64,000 nt of DNA from Muribaculaceae bacterium Isolate-037 (Harlan) (GTDB taxonomy: Bacteria; Bacteroidota; Bacteroidia; Bacteroidales; Muribaculaceae): assembly GCA_003762615.1 (NCBI GenBank), contig RIAZ01000001.1:186001-250000 (forward strand), in the 5' to 3' direction. The notes beneath the pieces were generated by a model, which saw only the letters and a list, made by a program, of their open reading frames with translations, was not told the DNA's origin and searched no databases. Below, in pieces: positions 63,639 through 64,000 of this stretch. A program made the translations under genes and the position numbers. Every line of letters starts with the position of its first letter. The first letter of the stretch is position 1.

Positions 63639-64000
63639 TGAAGAGAAACTTGCAATCTCATAACGGCATTTGGCTTTTGGACATAACTTCTCTTGCTTTG
63701 GCATGGTCAGGAAGCCAACCGGTGCCAAAGCCTACGGCAAAAGAACGAATCAGATTCGCTATGCTTTATATCCGGTCAAAGGGAAATGGCCCGAGGTTCA
63801 TAGACTGCATGAAACGGTTGGCAAAGGCTGTCGCTTTCTGTTTGAAACCGTTGCATGTATCTTGGTCGGGGAAACCGATGCTTACTACAGGACGATCCAT
63901 CGAGGAAGAATGGGCTAATTTCAGTCTGACAGAATGCGTCTCGCCACACTCCGGACATGGCAATTTGGATAGCTTGGATGCCAAATCATCCAGCTTGGTC
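63638..64000 (+). CDS. Partial hypothetical protein running off the right edge
   Basis: An open frame of 121 codons from the ATG at 63638 to the window end without a stop. It begins [20 protein letters not shown] and includes IRFAMLYIRSKGNGPRFIDC. Start overlap with the MutS-domain gene supports it. An antisense frame at 63766-63984 with a CPECG motif is a rival reading. Confidence 0.4.
   Translation, partial: MKRNLQSHNGIWLLDITSLALAWSGSQPVPKPTAKERIRFAMLYIRSKGNGPRFIDCMKRLAKAVAFCLKPLHVSWSGKPMLTTGRSIEEEWANFSLTECVSPHSGHGNLDSLDAKSSSLV

Noticed and set aside
63766..63984. Minus-strand 72-codon frame with a CPECG motif
   Set aside because: Possible zinc ribbon, but the plus-strand frame is coupled to the MutS-domain stop and stays open to the edge, so I prefer that one; not decided with certainty.

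Overview
The window looks like a chromosomal segment of a gut-type Bacteroidales bacterium, plausibly Muribaculaceae-like. Visible support: a SusC/SusD pair, proteins with type IX secretion-like C-termini, a fimbrillin-like lipoprotein, WbsX glycan enzymes, an IS66 remnant of the Bacteroides type, and repeated use of the Bacteroidetes promoter (TTTG, about 20 nt, TAnnTTTG). The genus is an inference; there is no rRNA or marker tree here.

Layout. 0.2-3.5 kb: SDR oxidoreductase, DIP1984-family protein, YitT-like membrane protein, tRNA-Gln(UUG). 4.2-7.9 kb: dTDP-L-rhamnose operon (rfbACDB order) on the minus strand. 8.08-23.6 kb: a visibly AT-rich surface-glycan island (glycosyltransferases, two WbsX proteins, two acyltransferases, a Wzy-like polymerase, and a wzx flippase split by an IS4 element), followed upstream by a dGTPase, a polyA-polymerase-head nucleotidyltransferase and a small secreted protein. 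The island is bracketed by two decayed, same-orientation IS66 copies. 23.6-34.4 kb: a truncated T9SS-secreted protein and a truncated zinc metalloprotease face away from an IS110 element that sits where both 5' ends should be, followed by a SusC/SusD/beta-propeller operon. 34.6-41.4 kb: GadC-like antiporter, SbcC/SbcD, and a collapsed Rpn-type gene. 41.4-46.2 kb: repeat-rich intergenic DNA around a methyltransferase, a DUF1016 fragment and a fimbrillin/FISUMP lipoprotein. 46.2-52.3 kb: TonB receptor/lipoprotein/nucleoside symporter operon, AAA ATPase, methyltransferase. 52.5-60.2 kb: two CrcB half-channels, RecD2 helicase, a DUF1016 nuclease cassette between 205-bp direct repeats copied from the recD2 3' end, GNAT acetyltransferase, ABC-F ATPase. 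60.2-64 kb: mobile-type accessory genes (truncated YafQ-like toxin, Trypco2-domain protein, membrane protein, HTH/coiled-coil protein, MutS domain-I miniprotein).

How the genes fit together. The rfb operon makes dTDP-rhamnose, which the adjacent glycosyltransferases could use in an O-antigen or capsule repeat unit. That unit would be flipped by Wzx (apparently inactivated here) and polymerised by the Wzy-like protein. The SusC/SusD locus next to a metalloprotease suggests peptide or protein scavenging. SbcCD and RecD2 are ordinary recombination enzymes.

Most unusual signals: (1) a three-copy dispersed element with two hairpins whose stems show compensatory changes; (2) many intergenic palindromes whose arms are built from tandem short words that differ at each site; (3) a nucleotidyltransferase-dGTPase pair at the island edge, a candidate nucleotide-depletion defence module; (4) a nuclease cassette flanked by a duplication of the recD2 end, terminator and promoter.
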